Below, one piece after another: positions 1 through 8,452 of a stretch of 64,000 bases of DNA; position 1 is the stretch's first letter, and each line of letters begins with the position of its first letter. This DNA is from UKL13-2 sp031414695 (GTDB taxonomy: Bacteria > Pseudomonadota > Gammaproteobacteria > Burkholderiales > Usitatibacteraceae): NCBI GenBank assembly GCA_031414695.1, contig JANNWG010000064.1, forward strand, positions 1 through 64,000, read 5' to 3'. The notes under the pieces are model-generated. The model did no database searches, was not told the origin of the DNA, and saw nothing but the letters and a program-made list of their open reading frames with translations. The position numbers were made by a program, and so were the translations under genes.

Positions 1-1
1 G

Positions 2-1417
2 ACTGGCAATGGCTTGGCCGATTACGCCAGTCGTGGTTTTTATAGTGCGGGCACCAATATTGGCACTACGGGTGGTGCGTTATATCCACAGCCGCCACGT
101 ACTGCACCCGCAATGTATACCGATGTGATGAATCCGTTGGACATGGCGGGCAACGCACTACCCGGTAAGATGCAGTTTGTTGTTGGGCCGGTCGTTGATA
201 ACGCTACAGGCGCAACTGAAACCAATGTCAAACTTTCAACAGTTGGTTTGTTTGATCAGTTTTTAACGGCTAAAGGTAAACCTGCCGCATTTAATCTGAA
301 TGTTAATAATTACGACGACCAAGCCCGCCTCCTCATCCCCCGCGCCGTCGCCTACTCCGCAGGCTTAATCGATTACTTCTTTCGCGGCGAGATGGAAATA
401 GACCTGCCCGACGAAGGTGCCTATTCCATCGCTGACTATGGCGATACTGCGGTGAGTAATTCCAACGGTGGCGGCTTTAATAAAATACGCTTAAAACTTA
501 AAAACAAAACTCCTGACATCACCCCCAGCGGTGGTGGTGCGGTCTCTGCACAAACCCTTAAGACATCCGGCAAACTCGTTGCTGTCGTTAAATTTCGACG
601 CAATACTTGCTATGCAGAACACTCGCTGCTCGGCGATTGGCAGTCTCTTAAAAAATCTGGCTATAGCGACGCCCAACTCAAAGCTTGTCGCGATACAGGT
701 GGCGCTACTGCCCCAGAAGAAATTGTGGTCTCCGACCCCACCACGCTCAGCGGCGACCTCGCAAACGGCGCACTGCAAGCCCTGGTTTTTAATTTTACAG
801 ACTCAAAACGCATCCCCATCAACGCCCTAGATGTCATCTTACAAGTCGTCTATCGGGGCCAATTAGGCGCTGAAGAAGACGCTGTGATGGTGACGACTAA
901 AGACATTAGTGAGCCGACAACGCTCCGAATAGCAAATGACCGTGATTATGATTACTCAAACATTCTGGAACCAAACGGCAATTGTAAATGGACGACTAGT
1001 CTTGTTACACCACCTGAGAATGTTCAACGAACTTATAAGCTTGCCATTAGTGAAACAATGCCTATCAGTTACGTAGCCACCGCAAAGTTATTGCCGGGGC
1101 AATATAGCGCGTTAGCAATTTTAGGTTCAATCAATCCAGACCAGTTCAAATCACTGCTCTACACTGAGGCTGAAAATTTATCCACCCCTTTTTATAACCA
1201 CACATTAAATGCCTCTACAGTTGATGAAAACGGTGTTGTGACTGCAACACCACTGCCAAAGTACACTTCAGTGCGGGGCATGCATCTTCAATTTGGGTTT
1301 ATTTCACATTTGAATTATGTCGCTAACTGCCCGTCTATTATTGTTCAAGATATATCGCAGAAGTTTCCTGATCACAACCCCTTAACGGCCAAACCGTTCA
1401 CATCATTCGCGTTTTAA
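2..1417 (+). CDS. C-terminal part of a large protein of unknown function (5' end outside window)
   Basis: The frame is open from the first bases of the window (codons from position 2) and stops at 1415-1417, so this is the 3' part of a longer gene. The TTG at 14 is probably not a real start. About 470 residues are visible. They include a distinctive stretch around residue 115, IPRAVAYSAGLIDYFFRGEM, which I associate with C-terminal regions of bacterial hypothetical proteins whose function is not known. The rest is rich in Thr, Ser, Asn and beta-prone sequence, with few Cys, which would fit an exported or surface protein. No catalytic motif, membrane helix or repeat is obvious. Base composition changes within the gene: around 300-850 it is C-rich (runs of ccc, gcc) and elsewhere AT-richer. 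The next gene is on the opposite strand, so this gene ends its transcription unit. Confidence 0.75.
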   Translation, partial: TGNGLADYASRGFYSAGTNIGTTGGALYPQPPRTAPAMYTDVMNPLDMAGNALPGKMQFVVGPVVDNATGATETNVKLSTVGLFDQFLTAKGKPAAFNLNVNNYDDQARLLIPRAVAYSAGLIDYFFRGEMEIDLPDEGAYSIADYGDTAVSNSNGGGFNKIRLKLKNKTPDITPSGGGAVSAQTLKTSGKLVAVVKFRRNTCYAEHSLLGDWQSLKKSGYSDAQLKACRDTGGATAPEEIVVSDPTTLSGDLANGALQALVFNFTDSKRIPINALDVILQVVYRGQLGAEEDAVMVTTKDISEPTTLRIANDRDYDYSNILEPNGNCKWTTSLVTPPENVQRTYKLAISETMPISYVATAKLLPGQYSALAILGSINPDQFKSLLYTEAENLSTPFYNHTLNASTVDENGVVTATPLPKYTSVRGMHLQFGFISHLNYVANCPSIIVQDISQKFPDHNPLTAKPFTSFAF

Positions 1418-1528
1418 TGTAAGCAATCGAAGACATTTTTTATTCTTCACAACGGCAGCGCGTCAAATGCCATAACACTAATATAAATGTGTGTAGAGAC
1501 AAATTTCACTTGTAAATGATAAAAGTAG

Positions 1529-1589
1529 TCAATATCAATGGGCATTTTCAGACAATATGGCTCTGAAATAGCCGTGGATATTGGAGTTT
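1529..1589. repeat. Family C palindrome, degenerate copy 1
   Basis: This lies in the 238-bp gap between convergent genes. The left arm (CAATATC, TGGGCATTT, CAGA) pairs imperfectly with the right arm (TCTGAAATAGCC, GATATTG) and is followed by GAGTTT. It matches the family C elements at 18643, 23975, 25945, 41151, 55057 and 60785, but it is the most worn copy. I see nothing else in 1418-1655. Confidence 0.45.
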
Positions 1590-1655
1590 GTGATAATTTG
1601 CTTACGCATTACCTACGCGTGGCTGCTGATTAGTAATCTGCGGGTAAAAAAAATC

Positions 1656-2273
1656 TCACAACACCCGCGCATAGTCGCGTCGCACTACCAGCCTATCGCC
1701 ACAATCAAAATGCCACCACTCGGTGCTGATTGATTGAAAGCCTGCGTGTTGCATCGCATCGCGCAGCAGTTTTCTATTGGCAAGCTGTAATGGCGTCAAT
1801 ATGCCTTCTGCTAACAATTGCGCTTCTTTTGCGGGGTGCGATTTTTCAGTCATGTCGTCGAATGGTGTGCCCATATCAAGCTCCACGCCAGCGGCGTCGA
1901 TGAGCGTCGCGTCCACCGCCATGCCAAATGAATGGATGGAGCCGCGCGTCGGCTCCGCCAAATACATGTGCAAGCCAGTGCCTTCAAGTGCGTCCCACAG
2001 CGATTGTTGAATACGCTGTGGGCGCAGCGCATCGAGAATGAGGAACGATAAATCGTTGTGATCAACTTGCAGCCAAGCTACTGCACGCGCGAATGCGTTC
2101 GCTGCATCACGATGTAGCCACGCGCAATCAATTGCGCCGTATAAATTACGCCCGACGAAATTATTTGCCGTGCCGTAGCGCAAATCAATGGCTGTGCCTG
2201 CAATAGTGGAAAGATGCTGAAAGTCAGTGTGTTGTGGCACGTCTTCGATCGCAATCGTTTTTGCAGTGGACAT
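1656..2273 (-). CDS. ddpX: D-alanyl-D-alanine dipeptidase (VanX/DdpX type, peptidase M15D)
   Basis: A zinc dipeptidase of 205 residues that hydrolyses D-Ala-D-Ala, releasing D-alanine from cell-wall turnover. The zinc site typical of M15D is visible: SIHSFGMAVD supplies His114 and Asp121, and EWWHF near the C-terminus supplies catalytic Glu185 and His188. Arg84 in DALRP corresponds to the transition-state arginine of VanX. The N-terminal NFVGRNLYG block and the overall length also fit. No signal peptide is seen, so it is probably cytoplasmic. The start ATG is at 2273. It is divergent from the deacylase gene at 2354, with 80 bp between them. No vanA/vanH-like genes lie nearby, so a catabolic role is more likely than glycopeptide resistance. 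In the family, DdpX often sits with dipeptide transporters; none is present here. Confidence 0.9.
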   Translation of the reverse strand: MSTAKTIAIEDVPQHTDFQHLSTIAGTAIDLRYGTANNFVGRNLYGAIDCAWLHRDAANAFARAVAWLQVDHNDLSFLILDALRPQRIQQSLWDALEGTGLHMYLAEPTRGSIHSFGMAVDATLIDAAGVELDMGTPFDDMTEKSHPAKEAQLLAEGILTPLQLANRKLLRDAMQHAGFQSISTEWWHFDCGDRLVVRRDYARVL

Positions 2274-2353
2274 AAATGCTTCGCGTAATTGAATAGTGAA
2301 TAGGTAAAATGTATTTTAACCATTCGAACAAGTCATCTCACCATAGGTAAGCC

Positions 2354-3301
2354 ATGCATTTCAAATCTATTCAATACAGCGGCGTGTCCCCCGGCACGCG
2401 CATCATCATCACGGGTGCCGTTCACGGTAACGAAACCTGCGGCACTAAAGCCATCAATCGTGTGATTGACGATATTGAGTCGGGCAAAATCAACATCGTC
2501 GCGGGGCAGGTTACGTTTGTACCGATCACCAACCCACTCGCTTACGCTAAAGGCGAGCGTTCGGGAGATCGTAATTTGAATCGCAATCTATATCCGGTAG
2601 ATGCGCCAAAAGATTTTGAAGACCACATCGCCAATTGGCTTTGCCCGCTATTTGCACAACACGATTGCCTGCTCGATTTGCATTCCACGCGCGCAAAAAA
2701 TCCGGCCTTTGCGATGTTAGGCCCGGTTGATAACGACGATGATTTGCAACCCTTTCACCAATACGCCAAAGAGCGCGCAATGGCTGAGCATCTCGGGGTG
2801 AATCGGTTTGTTGATGGCTGGCTCGCCACATATGCATTAGGCGTTGCCCGCCGCCAAGCACACGCCAAGGCAAGCGGTGAAATGCTCAATCCGCTTAACA
2901 CCGACCCACGTTACGGCGTCGGCACCACTGAATATATGCGCTCCACCGGCGGCTACTCCATCACGCTTGAGTGCGGTCAGCATGACGCCGATGAATCACC
3001 CGAAGTCGGCTACTCCGCAATTTGCAATACGCTTGCATTTTTGGGATTAAGTGATGCCCCAAAGCCCGCCCCAGTAAACGAGATTGAGCAATTACACATG
3101 TATGAAGTCATCGACAAAGCGCATGTTGGTGATACCTTCACCCGCGAATGGGCGAGCTTTAATAAATTAATTAAGGGTGACATTATCGGCACGCGCCATG
3201 ACGGCACTAAACTCATCGCGACTGAGGATGGCTATATTATTTTCCCTGATGCGAAAGCCGAGCCGGGTAATGAATGGTTTTATTTGGCGCGGGCAGATTA
3301 A
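2354..3301 (+). CDS. Succinylglutamate desuccinylase/aspartoacylase family zinc hydrolase
   Basis: A 315-residue member of the M14-like AstE/AspA family, zinc enzymes that cleave N-acyl amino acids. Zinc ligands are visible as His24 and Glu27 in GAVHGNETCG and His110 in DLHST. The substrate-binding motif GDRNLNRNLYP (about 71-81) and a TLECGQHD motif near residue 205 complete the family signature. The C-terminal roughly 80 residues look like the usual beta domain. It lacks neighbours of the arginine succinyltransferase (ast) pathway, so the exact substrate cannot be named. The start ATG at 2354 is preceded by a weak ribosome site (TAGGTAAGCC). It may share a divergent promoter region with the D-Ala-D-Ala dipeptidase gene. 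Confidence 0.85.
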   Translation: MHFKSIQYSGVSPGTRIIITGAVHGNETCGTKAINRVIDDIESGKINIVAGQVTFVPITNPLAYAKGERSGDRNLNRNLYPVDAPKDFEDHIANWLCPLFAQHDCLLDLHSTRAKNPAFAMLGPVDNDDDLQPFHQYAKERAMAEHLGVNRFVDGWLATYALGVARRQAHAKASGEMLNPLNTDPRYGVGTTEYMRSTGGYSITLECGQHDADESPEVGYSAICNTLAFLGLSDAPKPAPVNEIEQLHMYEVIDKAHVGDTFTREWASFNKLIKGDIIGTRHDGTKLIATEDGYIIFPDAKAEPGNEWFYLARAD

Positions 3302-3343
3302 GCTTTAGATAGCCTTATGTATTTATGGTGGCTAGCAAAGATG

Positions 3344-5320
3344 TTATTCAAGTTTGAGTGCAGTGGCAATCGCTTCCCACGGAACATACTTAAAATTTTG
3401 TGCCCCGCTTGGCATGAGTTTATATCCGTCTTGTACAACCAACATGCCGCGCTTAAACGCGCCGCCAAGCGATGCAGAAGTGACCTCAATGCCATCTGTT
3501 TCAGAAGTGCCATCAATCCCAAGTGTGCGATTGATGCCAATGCGAAATGCGCCGCGCACGCGGTAAGGTTGTTTTGCGTCAGTGACGACATAACTATCAT
3601 TGCCTTGGCTAGAGATAACGAGATAGCTATTTGTCCCATTTTGATACATGGCCAAGCCTTCAACATCAGCCGATAACATATCGCCGACAGCCAGCACCAT
3701 TTTTTTCGTTGTCGGTTGATCCGCGCGAGATGATAGTACCCAGACACCGCGCTTTTCTTCGCCAATAAAAATGAGTGATTGAGACTCATCAACCACGCAG
3801 CCCTCCGGCTGACTATCAACTGCAAATTGGCGCACGACTTCACTCGACCACTTATTGTCATTTCGCGACGCGCGTACTTGGATAAACCGACCATCTTTGT
3901 CATTAGCAAAAATATCGAGTTGCCCTTCACGGCTCATACCAGCGCATACACCGTAAATATCGTTTAGCGCAGTTTTAAGTCGCGTTTCTTCTTTCAATAC
4001 TCCATCTGCATTGAATGAAAAAACAACAATCGCTTTTTCATCGCGTTGGGTCGCCACGGCGATATCCATCGCGACGCCACCGAGGGTGATTTTTTGGCGA
4101 ACATCCACATTGTTAATGCGACCAACGGGTAAAAATTGCCGCTCGTTGCCTTCAAGGTCATACGCCAGTAAACCTTGCTTTTTATTGGTTGCAATGACGA
4201 GACTACGTGAACTATCAGTTGGGTGAAGCCATATTGCGGGGTCATCGGCGGCGTCCCCAAAACTCGTCACTGGCTTTGTTTGAATCAGAGGCGTAATGAT
4301 CGGTAAATTTGGTTGACTCAACGCTGGAGCAGTAGGCTTCAACGATGGTTGTAGTTGTATTGCTGTCCAGTTGGTTTTAGCTTTTGCCCATAGCGTAGTT
4401 GCACTTTGTGTATTACTAATGATTTGCGTGTAGCCGTTGTTTAATTTATTGGTTGATAGCGATGCTGATACCCATTTGCGCCGCAAATCAAGACTACCAA
4501 GCGTTGTGGGTGCTAGATAGGCATAAGCACGGCCTTCTTGAAGCGTGGCAATGCCATTCTGAATAACCGCCATATCGATTACGTCTTCAGCTAAATTGCC
4601 ATGTGGTGGTCGTGCTGCTACTAGCGCTCGATTCGTGATGGCTTCACGTGAAATATCGTACGCCCATAAGCCTACATCAGGCTCGCTCACGTATAAAATT
4701 CGCAACTGATCGTCAACAACACATTTTTCGGCATTTGCGGGCAATGCCATTTTACGAATGCGTTTGTGACTTTCATCCCCTAATAGCCAATTCTCGGCGA
4801 TGCCATTTTTGCCAAGCAAAAAAAGTTGAAGATTGCCCTGCGCATCCTTGTACATGCATGACGCTTCAATTGAAAAATCAGGCGCAAGTAATGGCGGCGC
4901 AAGCGTGAGTTCAGTGTTTGTTGCGTACATTAAGATGGGTTGATTAGTATTTGCATCCAGCAGCGCAACGGTCATTCGGTTTAAGCCGAGATGCGTCTCA
5001 ACTCTTGCATCAAGATGTTTGCCCCGTATGCTAAAGCTGCTTATCTCTTTGCCGTCGCGAGCGATGAGTTTGAGCGTTTTTTTGTCAACAGCCAGCCAGC
5101 CACCATTGGGTGTTGAGGTGGCCTCAACGGCGTTCATCGGCGGGGATGACGCAGTTGATTTTACGGCGGTCGTTGGCAACGAAGCGGCTGCTAACGACGC
5201 AAAAAACACCGTTAGGCAGGCGATGAAGCTGCTGTAAAAGACAGAGCGGCGTGATTTACTATTGATTAGGCAATTAAACTTGGCGAAGAATATATGTGTA
5301 CAACAGTTTTTCATCATCAT
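3344..5320 (-). CDS. Tandem-domain beta-propeller phytase (3-phytase), exported
   Basis: A secreted or periplasmic beta-propeller phytase (BPP), which removes phosphate from phytate in a calcium-dependent reaction. The C-terminal half is a full BPP domain; it opens with DDPAIWLHP, followed by ATNKKQGLLAYDLEGNE and NNVDVR, which are the hallmark calcium and phosphate-binding segments of the family. The N-terminal half repeats the pattern in degenerate form (GGWLAVDKKTLKLIARDG), as in known dual-domain BPPs with an incomplete first domain. The frame is open to an ATG at 5350, but that codon lies inside a palindrome. The ATG cluster at 5320-5314 (three consecutive Met codons) has GGA about 8 nt upstream and leads into a plausible signal peptide (RRSVFYSSFIACLTVFFASL), so I place the start there. 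It lies downstream of the TonB receptor gene on the same strand, which fits a phytate-use operon. Confidence 0.9.
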   Translation of the reverse strand: MMMKNCCTHIFFAKFNCLINSKSRRSVFYSSFIACLTVFFASLAAASLPTTAVKSTASSPPMNAVEATSTPNGGWLAVDKKTLKLIARDGKEISSFSIRGKHLDARVETHLGLNRMTVALLDANTNQPILMYATNTELTLAPPLLAPDFSIEASCMYKDAQGNLQLFLLGKNGIAENWLLGDESHKRIRKMALPANAEKCVVDDQLRILYVSEPDVGLWAYDISREAITNRALVAARPPHGNLAEDVIDMAVIQNGIATLQEGRAYAYLAPTTLGSLDLRRKWVSASLSTNKLNNGYTQIISNTQSATTLWAKAKTNWTAIQLQPSLKPTAPALSQPNLPIITPLIQTKPVTSFGDAADDPAIWLHPTDSSRSLVIATNKKQGLLAYDLEGNERQFLPVGRINNVDVRQKITLGGVAMDIAVATQRDEKAIVVFSFNADGVLKEETRLKTALNDIYGVCAGMSREGQLDIFANDKDGRFIQVRASRNDNKWSSEVVRQFAVDSQPEGCVVDESQSLIFIGEEKRGVWVLSSRADQPTTKKMVLAVGDMLSADVEGLAMYQNGTNSYLVISSQGNDSYVVTDAKQPYRVRGAFRIGINRTLGIDGTSETDGIEVTSASLGGAFKRGMLVVQDGYKLMPSGAQNFKYVPWEAIATALKLE

Positions 5321-5344
5321 AAATTGCGTCCATCTATATAAATT

Positions 5345-5432
5345 TGTCATCCCGAGCGAAGCCGAGGGATATGCTGTCCGTTGAGCTGGTATCGCACTAA
5401 AAGCATATCCCTCGGCTTTGCTCGGGATGACA
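5345..5432. repeat. Family B palindrome (REP-like) between receptor and phytase
   Basis: Two 31-nt arms (5345-5375 and 5402-5432) are complementary with one mismatch and enclose 26 nt. The arm core is CATCCCGAGCGAAGCCGAGG. Related half-units occur at 18571-18600 and, more worn, near 47183-47211. The hairpin lies between two genes that are probably co-transcribed, so it may limit read-through or stabilise an RNA end. There is no T-run, so a simple intrinsic terminator is not obvious. Confidence 0.85.
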
Positions 5433-5496
5433 TAGATTATTTATCACATTTAGTTGCCGAGTCTAAGGACTCAACTTTATGCGGTGTGGTTACTTG

Positions 5497-8055
5497 TTAG
5501 AACGTTGCATTTACAGCAAAGCGATAAGTGCGACCATACTGCTCATTTTGCGCATTTAATCTGCTTACACCTTGGAAGGCATAATATTTTTCGCGATTAA
5601 GATTTAACCCTTCAAAGCTTAGTTGTGCATATTTAGTGACTTGATACTTCAACGATAAATCAAGCTGGTTTTGGTTATCAATCCAGATATCTTGGTCAGA
5701 TGACAAAATATCACTGCCCGTCTGTAGTAGATAGCGCGATTTTGAATTCCATGCAAGCCTGCTGCTAAACGGGCCAGTTTCATAGCCTAACATCAGATTA
5801 ACCACGCGATCAGATTGACCCGGCAAAGAAGTGTTGCGCGTTAATACAAAATTTGCAGTACGGTCAAAGCGCGATAGTTTGGCAGTAGAGCCAGTGTAAG
5901 TTGCATTGACACCAACAATAAAGCCATTCATCCAGCCTGGCAACATACGTAGGGCTTGTGTGTATGAAAGCTCAACACCGCTGACCCGTGCACCGTCGCC
6001 ATTCACAAAGCCAGTCACATTTGTAAAGGTAGCAAATTGCCCAGTGCCCGCTAAATTTGTGGTGTAAGTGAAATCACGAATATCTTTATTGAAATAATAA
6101 AACGATGCAGCGCCGTCTTGGCCGATGATGTGCTCAATACCGAGATCAAAATTAGTTGATTGCAATGGTTTTAAGTCTGGATTACCAACAGTTGCTTCCG
6201 TTGCACTATTAAATTGTATGCCGGGTGCAAGCTGGCTAAAGTTAGCACGCACGACAGATTTTGTGTACGCAAAACGAATACTTGTTTGTTTATCGAGATC
6301 GCGGCGAATTTGCAAATTAGGCAGCGTGTTTGTGTAGCTGCGGCTGACTATTCGTGGTGTGACGAAATTGGCAGTAGATAGTTGGCTACCAATGGCGTCA
6401 AACTTTGTGCGTTCTTGGCGCACGCCAAACAATACATTCCAATTAGTCAATTCACTTGAAGATTGCAAGTAAAACGAATTGATATCTTCATTCATTTTCC
6501 AATCGTTTACGACCGACGCCGCAAGGCTCGTTGCGGCTTGACGGCTGAGTCCCGCAACCCGTGAACGCACAATATTCGGATCAATGGCTAATCCAATTGT
6601 TTGTGGAAAATTGAGTTGATTCCCCGTTACAAATCCAGCCAATGTGGTTGGACCCGCACCCCAAAAATTTGGGCTAGTAGGTGATGCATTGTTAAAACTC
6701 CATTGGTCGGTGTCATTCGTCTTTTCACGGCGACTCGTTTTTGCACCAAACTTAATTGTGCTGTCGGCTTCGCCTAGGCTCAATTTACGGCTCAAGTCAA
6801 ACTTAGCATGATCTTCTTTATCTTTACTTAAACGCGCTTGAAAGGTGATGCCATTAAGATTAAATAAAGCGGGATTAAACAAATTGCTAGGTCCAGATAG
6901 CGTCGGTAGCACGGTGTCAACAAAGGTAATACCTGTGACGCCATTTTGTCTAAACTGCACATCGTTTAATGCATCCGGCTGATCCTCATTTGCTTTACTA
7001 ATGCCGATTGCGCCTTCCAGTTTCCAAGCGTCAAAACGCTGGCTACCACCGAACACGATTGAGCTGATGTCGCGCGTATATTTGCGCTGACGCAAGCGTC
7101 GTTCGGCACGCGCCGTAAATGGAACTCCCTCAGCAGCAGTGCCGCCTGTAATGTTGCTGATGGTGAGTCTGTCACGAAATTCATCGTCGCTAAAGTCGCT
7201 CAAAAAGGTCTTCAAAAATAGTTGCTGATTATCATCTGCGCGATAGTCAAGGTTAAGTGCGAGTGCGTTACGTTCGCGAACGGGAATGTAATCGCGTAGC
7301 TCAATTGCGCTTACACGATTAGCGGTCCAAGCGCCGCCAGTCTCAACGTTATCAGAGGCAAATTCGCGCTTTTCAGCGCTGGCACCAACCGCAACACCAA
7401 GTTTGCCATTCAAAAATCGATCGGCCCAGAGCAGGCTACCGAATGGACTGGTCTTTTTAGCCAATGTGTCATAACCGCCGCCTAGATTTGCCGTGAATAT
7501 TCGACCTGGTAAATCAAATGCCGAGAGCGTTTTAACTTCAATCGTGCCACCAATGGAGTTTGCATCCATGTCTGGGGTCAGTGTTTTTGTGACTTCCAGT
7601 GAGCGGATCAAACCTGCTGGCAATACATCTAGTGAGACGCCTCTGCGGCCATTTTCGGGCGCAGGTACTAACGCCCCGTTAATGGTGACTGAATTCAAAT
7701 CAGGTCCTAGCCCGCGCACCGATACATAGCGCCCTTCGCCTTGGTCACGCTGTACTGAAACACCCGGTACACGCGCCAGTGCTTCAGCGGCATTGATATC
7801 TGGCAAGCTGCCAATATCATCTGCACTGACCACGCTAACAATATTATTCGCCGCCTCTTGTGAAGCAATCGCCTTGCGAATACTGGCTCGCTGACCAGTG
7901 ACAGTAATTTTTTCTATTTTGCTATCAGCAACTTTTTGATCTGCTGCCGCTTTTGCGGCGTTGGCTTCACTAGTTGGTGAGGTCTGTGCAACGGTGGTTG
8001 TTGAAATAGCCAATAGAACCGCATAAGCCAATCGTGAGCGTGAAATTGTTTGCAT
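5497..8055 (-). CDS. TonB-dependent outer-membrane receptor linked to phytase
   Basis: An 852-residue TonB-dependent receptor. An N-terminal signal peptide (about residues 1-23) is followed by a TonB-box-like KIEKITVTGQRASIRKA. A plug domain with SADDIGSLPDINAAEALARV, YVSVRGLGPDLNSVTING and NSIGGTIEVKTL comes next, and then a long beta-barrel ending in Phe (FAVNATF), the usual signal for BamA-dependent insertion. The plug resembles the Caulobacter-type subfamily that takes up larger organic substrates. Because the next gene on this strand is a beta-propeller phytase, the likely cargo is phytate or its breakdown products; this is inferred from context. The ATG at 8055 has AGGA 9 nt upstream. 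A Pho-box-like site sits 58 nt upstream of the start codon. Confidence 0.93.
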   Translation of the reverse strand: MQTISRSRLAYAVLLAISTTTVAQTSPTSEANAAKAAADQKVADSKIEKITVTGQRASIRKAIASQEAANNIVSVVSADDIGSLPDINAAEALARVPGVSVQRDQGEGRYVSVRGLGPDLNSVTINGALVPAPENGRRGVSLDVLPAGLIRSLEVTKTLTPDMDANSIGGTIEVKTLSAFDLPGRIFTANLGGGYDTLAKKTSPFGSLLWADRFLNGKLGVAVGASAEKREFASDNVETGGAWTANRVSAIELRDYIPVRERNALALNLDYRADDNQQLFLKTFLSDFSDDEFRDRLTISNITGGTAAEGVPFTARAERRLRQRKYTRDISSIVFGGSQRFDAWKLEGAIGISKANEDQPDALNDVQFRQNGVTGITFVDTVLPTLSGPSNLFNPALFNLNGITFQARLSKDKEDHAKFDLSRKLSLGEADSTIKFGAKTSRREKTNDTDQWSFNNASPTSPNFWGAGPTTLAGFVTGNQLNFPQTIGLAIDPNIVRSRVAGLSRQAATSLAASVVNDWKMNEDINSFYLQSSSELTNWNVLFGVRQERTKFDAIGSQLSTANFVTPRIVSRSYTNTLPNLQIRRDLDKQTSIRFAYTKSVVRANFSQLAPGIQFNSATEATVGNPDLKPLQSTNFDLGIEHIIGQDGAASFYYFNKDIRDFTYTTNLAGTGQFATFTNVTGFVNGDGARVSGVELSYTQALRMLPGWMNGFIVGVNATYTGSTAKLSRFDRTANFVLTRNTSLPGQSDRVVNLMLGYETGPFSSRLAWNSKSRYLLQTGSDILSSDQDIWIDNQNQLDLSLKYQVTKYAQLSFEGLNLNREKYYAFQGVSRLNAQNEQYGRTYRFAVNATF

Positions 8056-8112
8056 GCTGTGATGTCCTGTTTGAATAGTTATTTTTCAAAAAGGGCATTC
8101 TCAATGCAGCGC

Positions 8113-8130
8113 GTGACAGGCTGAAGACAG
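8113..8130 (-). promoter_or_regulatory. Candidate Pho box (PhoB operator) upstream of receptor-phytase genes
   Basis: Read on the minus strand the site is CTGTCTTCAGCCTGTCAC: two CTGTCA-type half-sites 11 nt apart, close to the PhoB consensus of two CTGTCAT-like repeats separated by 4 nt. The first half-site matches 6 of 7 and the second 7 of 7. A weak -10-like GAGAAT follows 8 nt downstream, as expected when a Pho box replaces the -35 element. It fits regulation of a phytase operon by phosphate starvation. The match was found by eye. Confidence 0.6.
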
Positions 8131-8257
8131 TTTTAGTTTTTATGTTGATTTCCAAGATGGAAAATTGGCTGACTTCTGCGCTAGAACGATATTTAGCATT
8201 ACGTTTTTGCATGTCCGGCAAGCATACTCAATGTATTGTGGTGAGGCGATGAAACGC

Positions 8258-8284
8258 AAAAAAGCCCACAAAAGTGGGCTTTTT
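8258..8284 (-). terminator. Intrinsic terminator downstream of tRNA-His
   Basis: A perfect hairpin, AAGCCCAC with loop AAAA and GTGGGCTT, is flanked by A-runs and T-runs on both sides. It lies just past the 3' end of the minus-strand tRNA-His gene and upstream of the TonB receptor promoter region. The symmetry means it could work in both directions. Confidence 0.85.
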
Positions 8285-8293
8285 AGTAAACGT

Positions 8294-8369
8294 TGGGGTG
8301 ACTGATGGGGTTCGAACCCACGACGACTGGAATCACAATCCAGGACTCTACCGCTGAGCTACAGCCACC
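8294..8369 (-). tRNA. tRNA-His (anticodon GTG)
   Basis: Read on the minus strand, the gene starts with the extra G(-1) typical of tRNA-His, then GTGGCTG as acceptor strand, a D-arm TAGCTCAGCGGTAGAG, the anticodon arm CTGGATTGTGATTCCAG with anticodon GTG, a T-arm with GGGTTCGAACCCC, and CAGTCAC, C73 and an encoded CCA. It closely resembles the E. coli tRNA-His sequence. A terminator follows directly. No other tRNA was found in the window. Confidence 0.97.
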
Positions 8370-8452
8370 GCTGTTTGATTACTGATAATGCAATCTACAA
8401 TTATAGCAATCTAGCCTCGTGATGTCACGTTCAAGAACGTGACAACGCTTAC

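Noticed and set aside
1656..2273. Glycopeptide resistance gene (vanX)
   Set aside because: The enzyme family is right, but no vanA, vanH, vanR or vanS-like gene is near, and Gram-negative DdpX-type enzymes serve in cell-wall turnover.
3298..3930. Minus-strand 210-aa ORF overlapping the phytase gene
   Set aside because: Lies in another frame of a clear coding region and has no family-like motif.
5345..5432. CRISPR-like repeat spacing among the palindromes
   Set aside because: The palindromes are single, dispersed and not evenly spaced; no cas genes are present.
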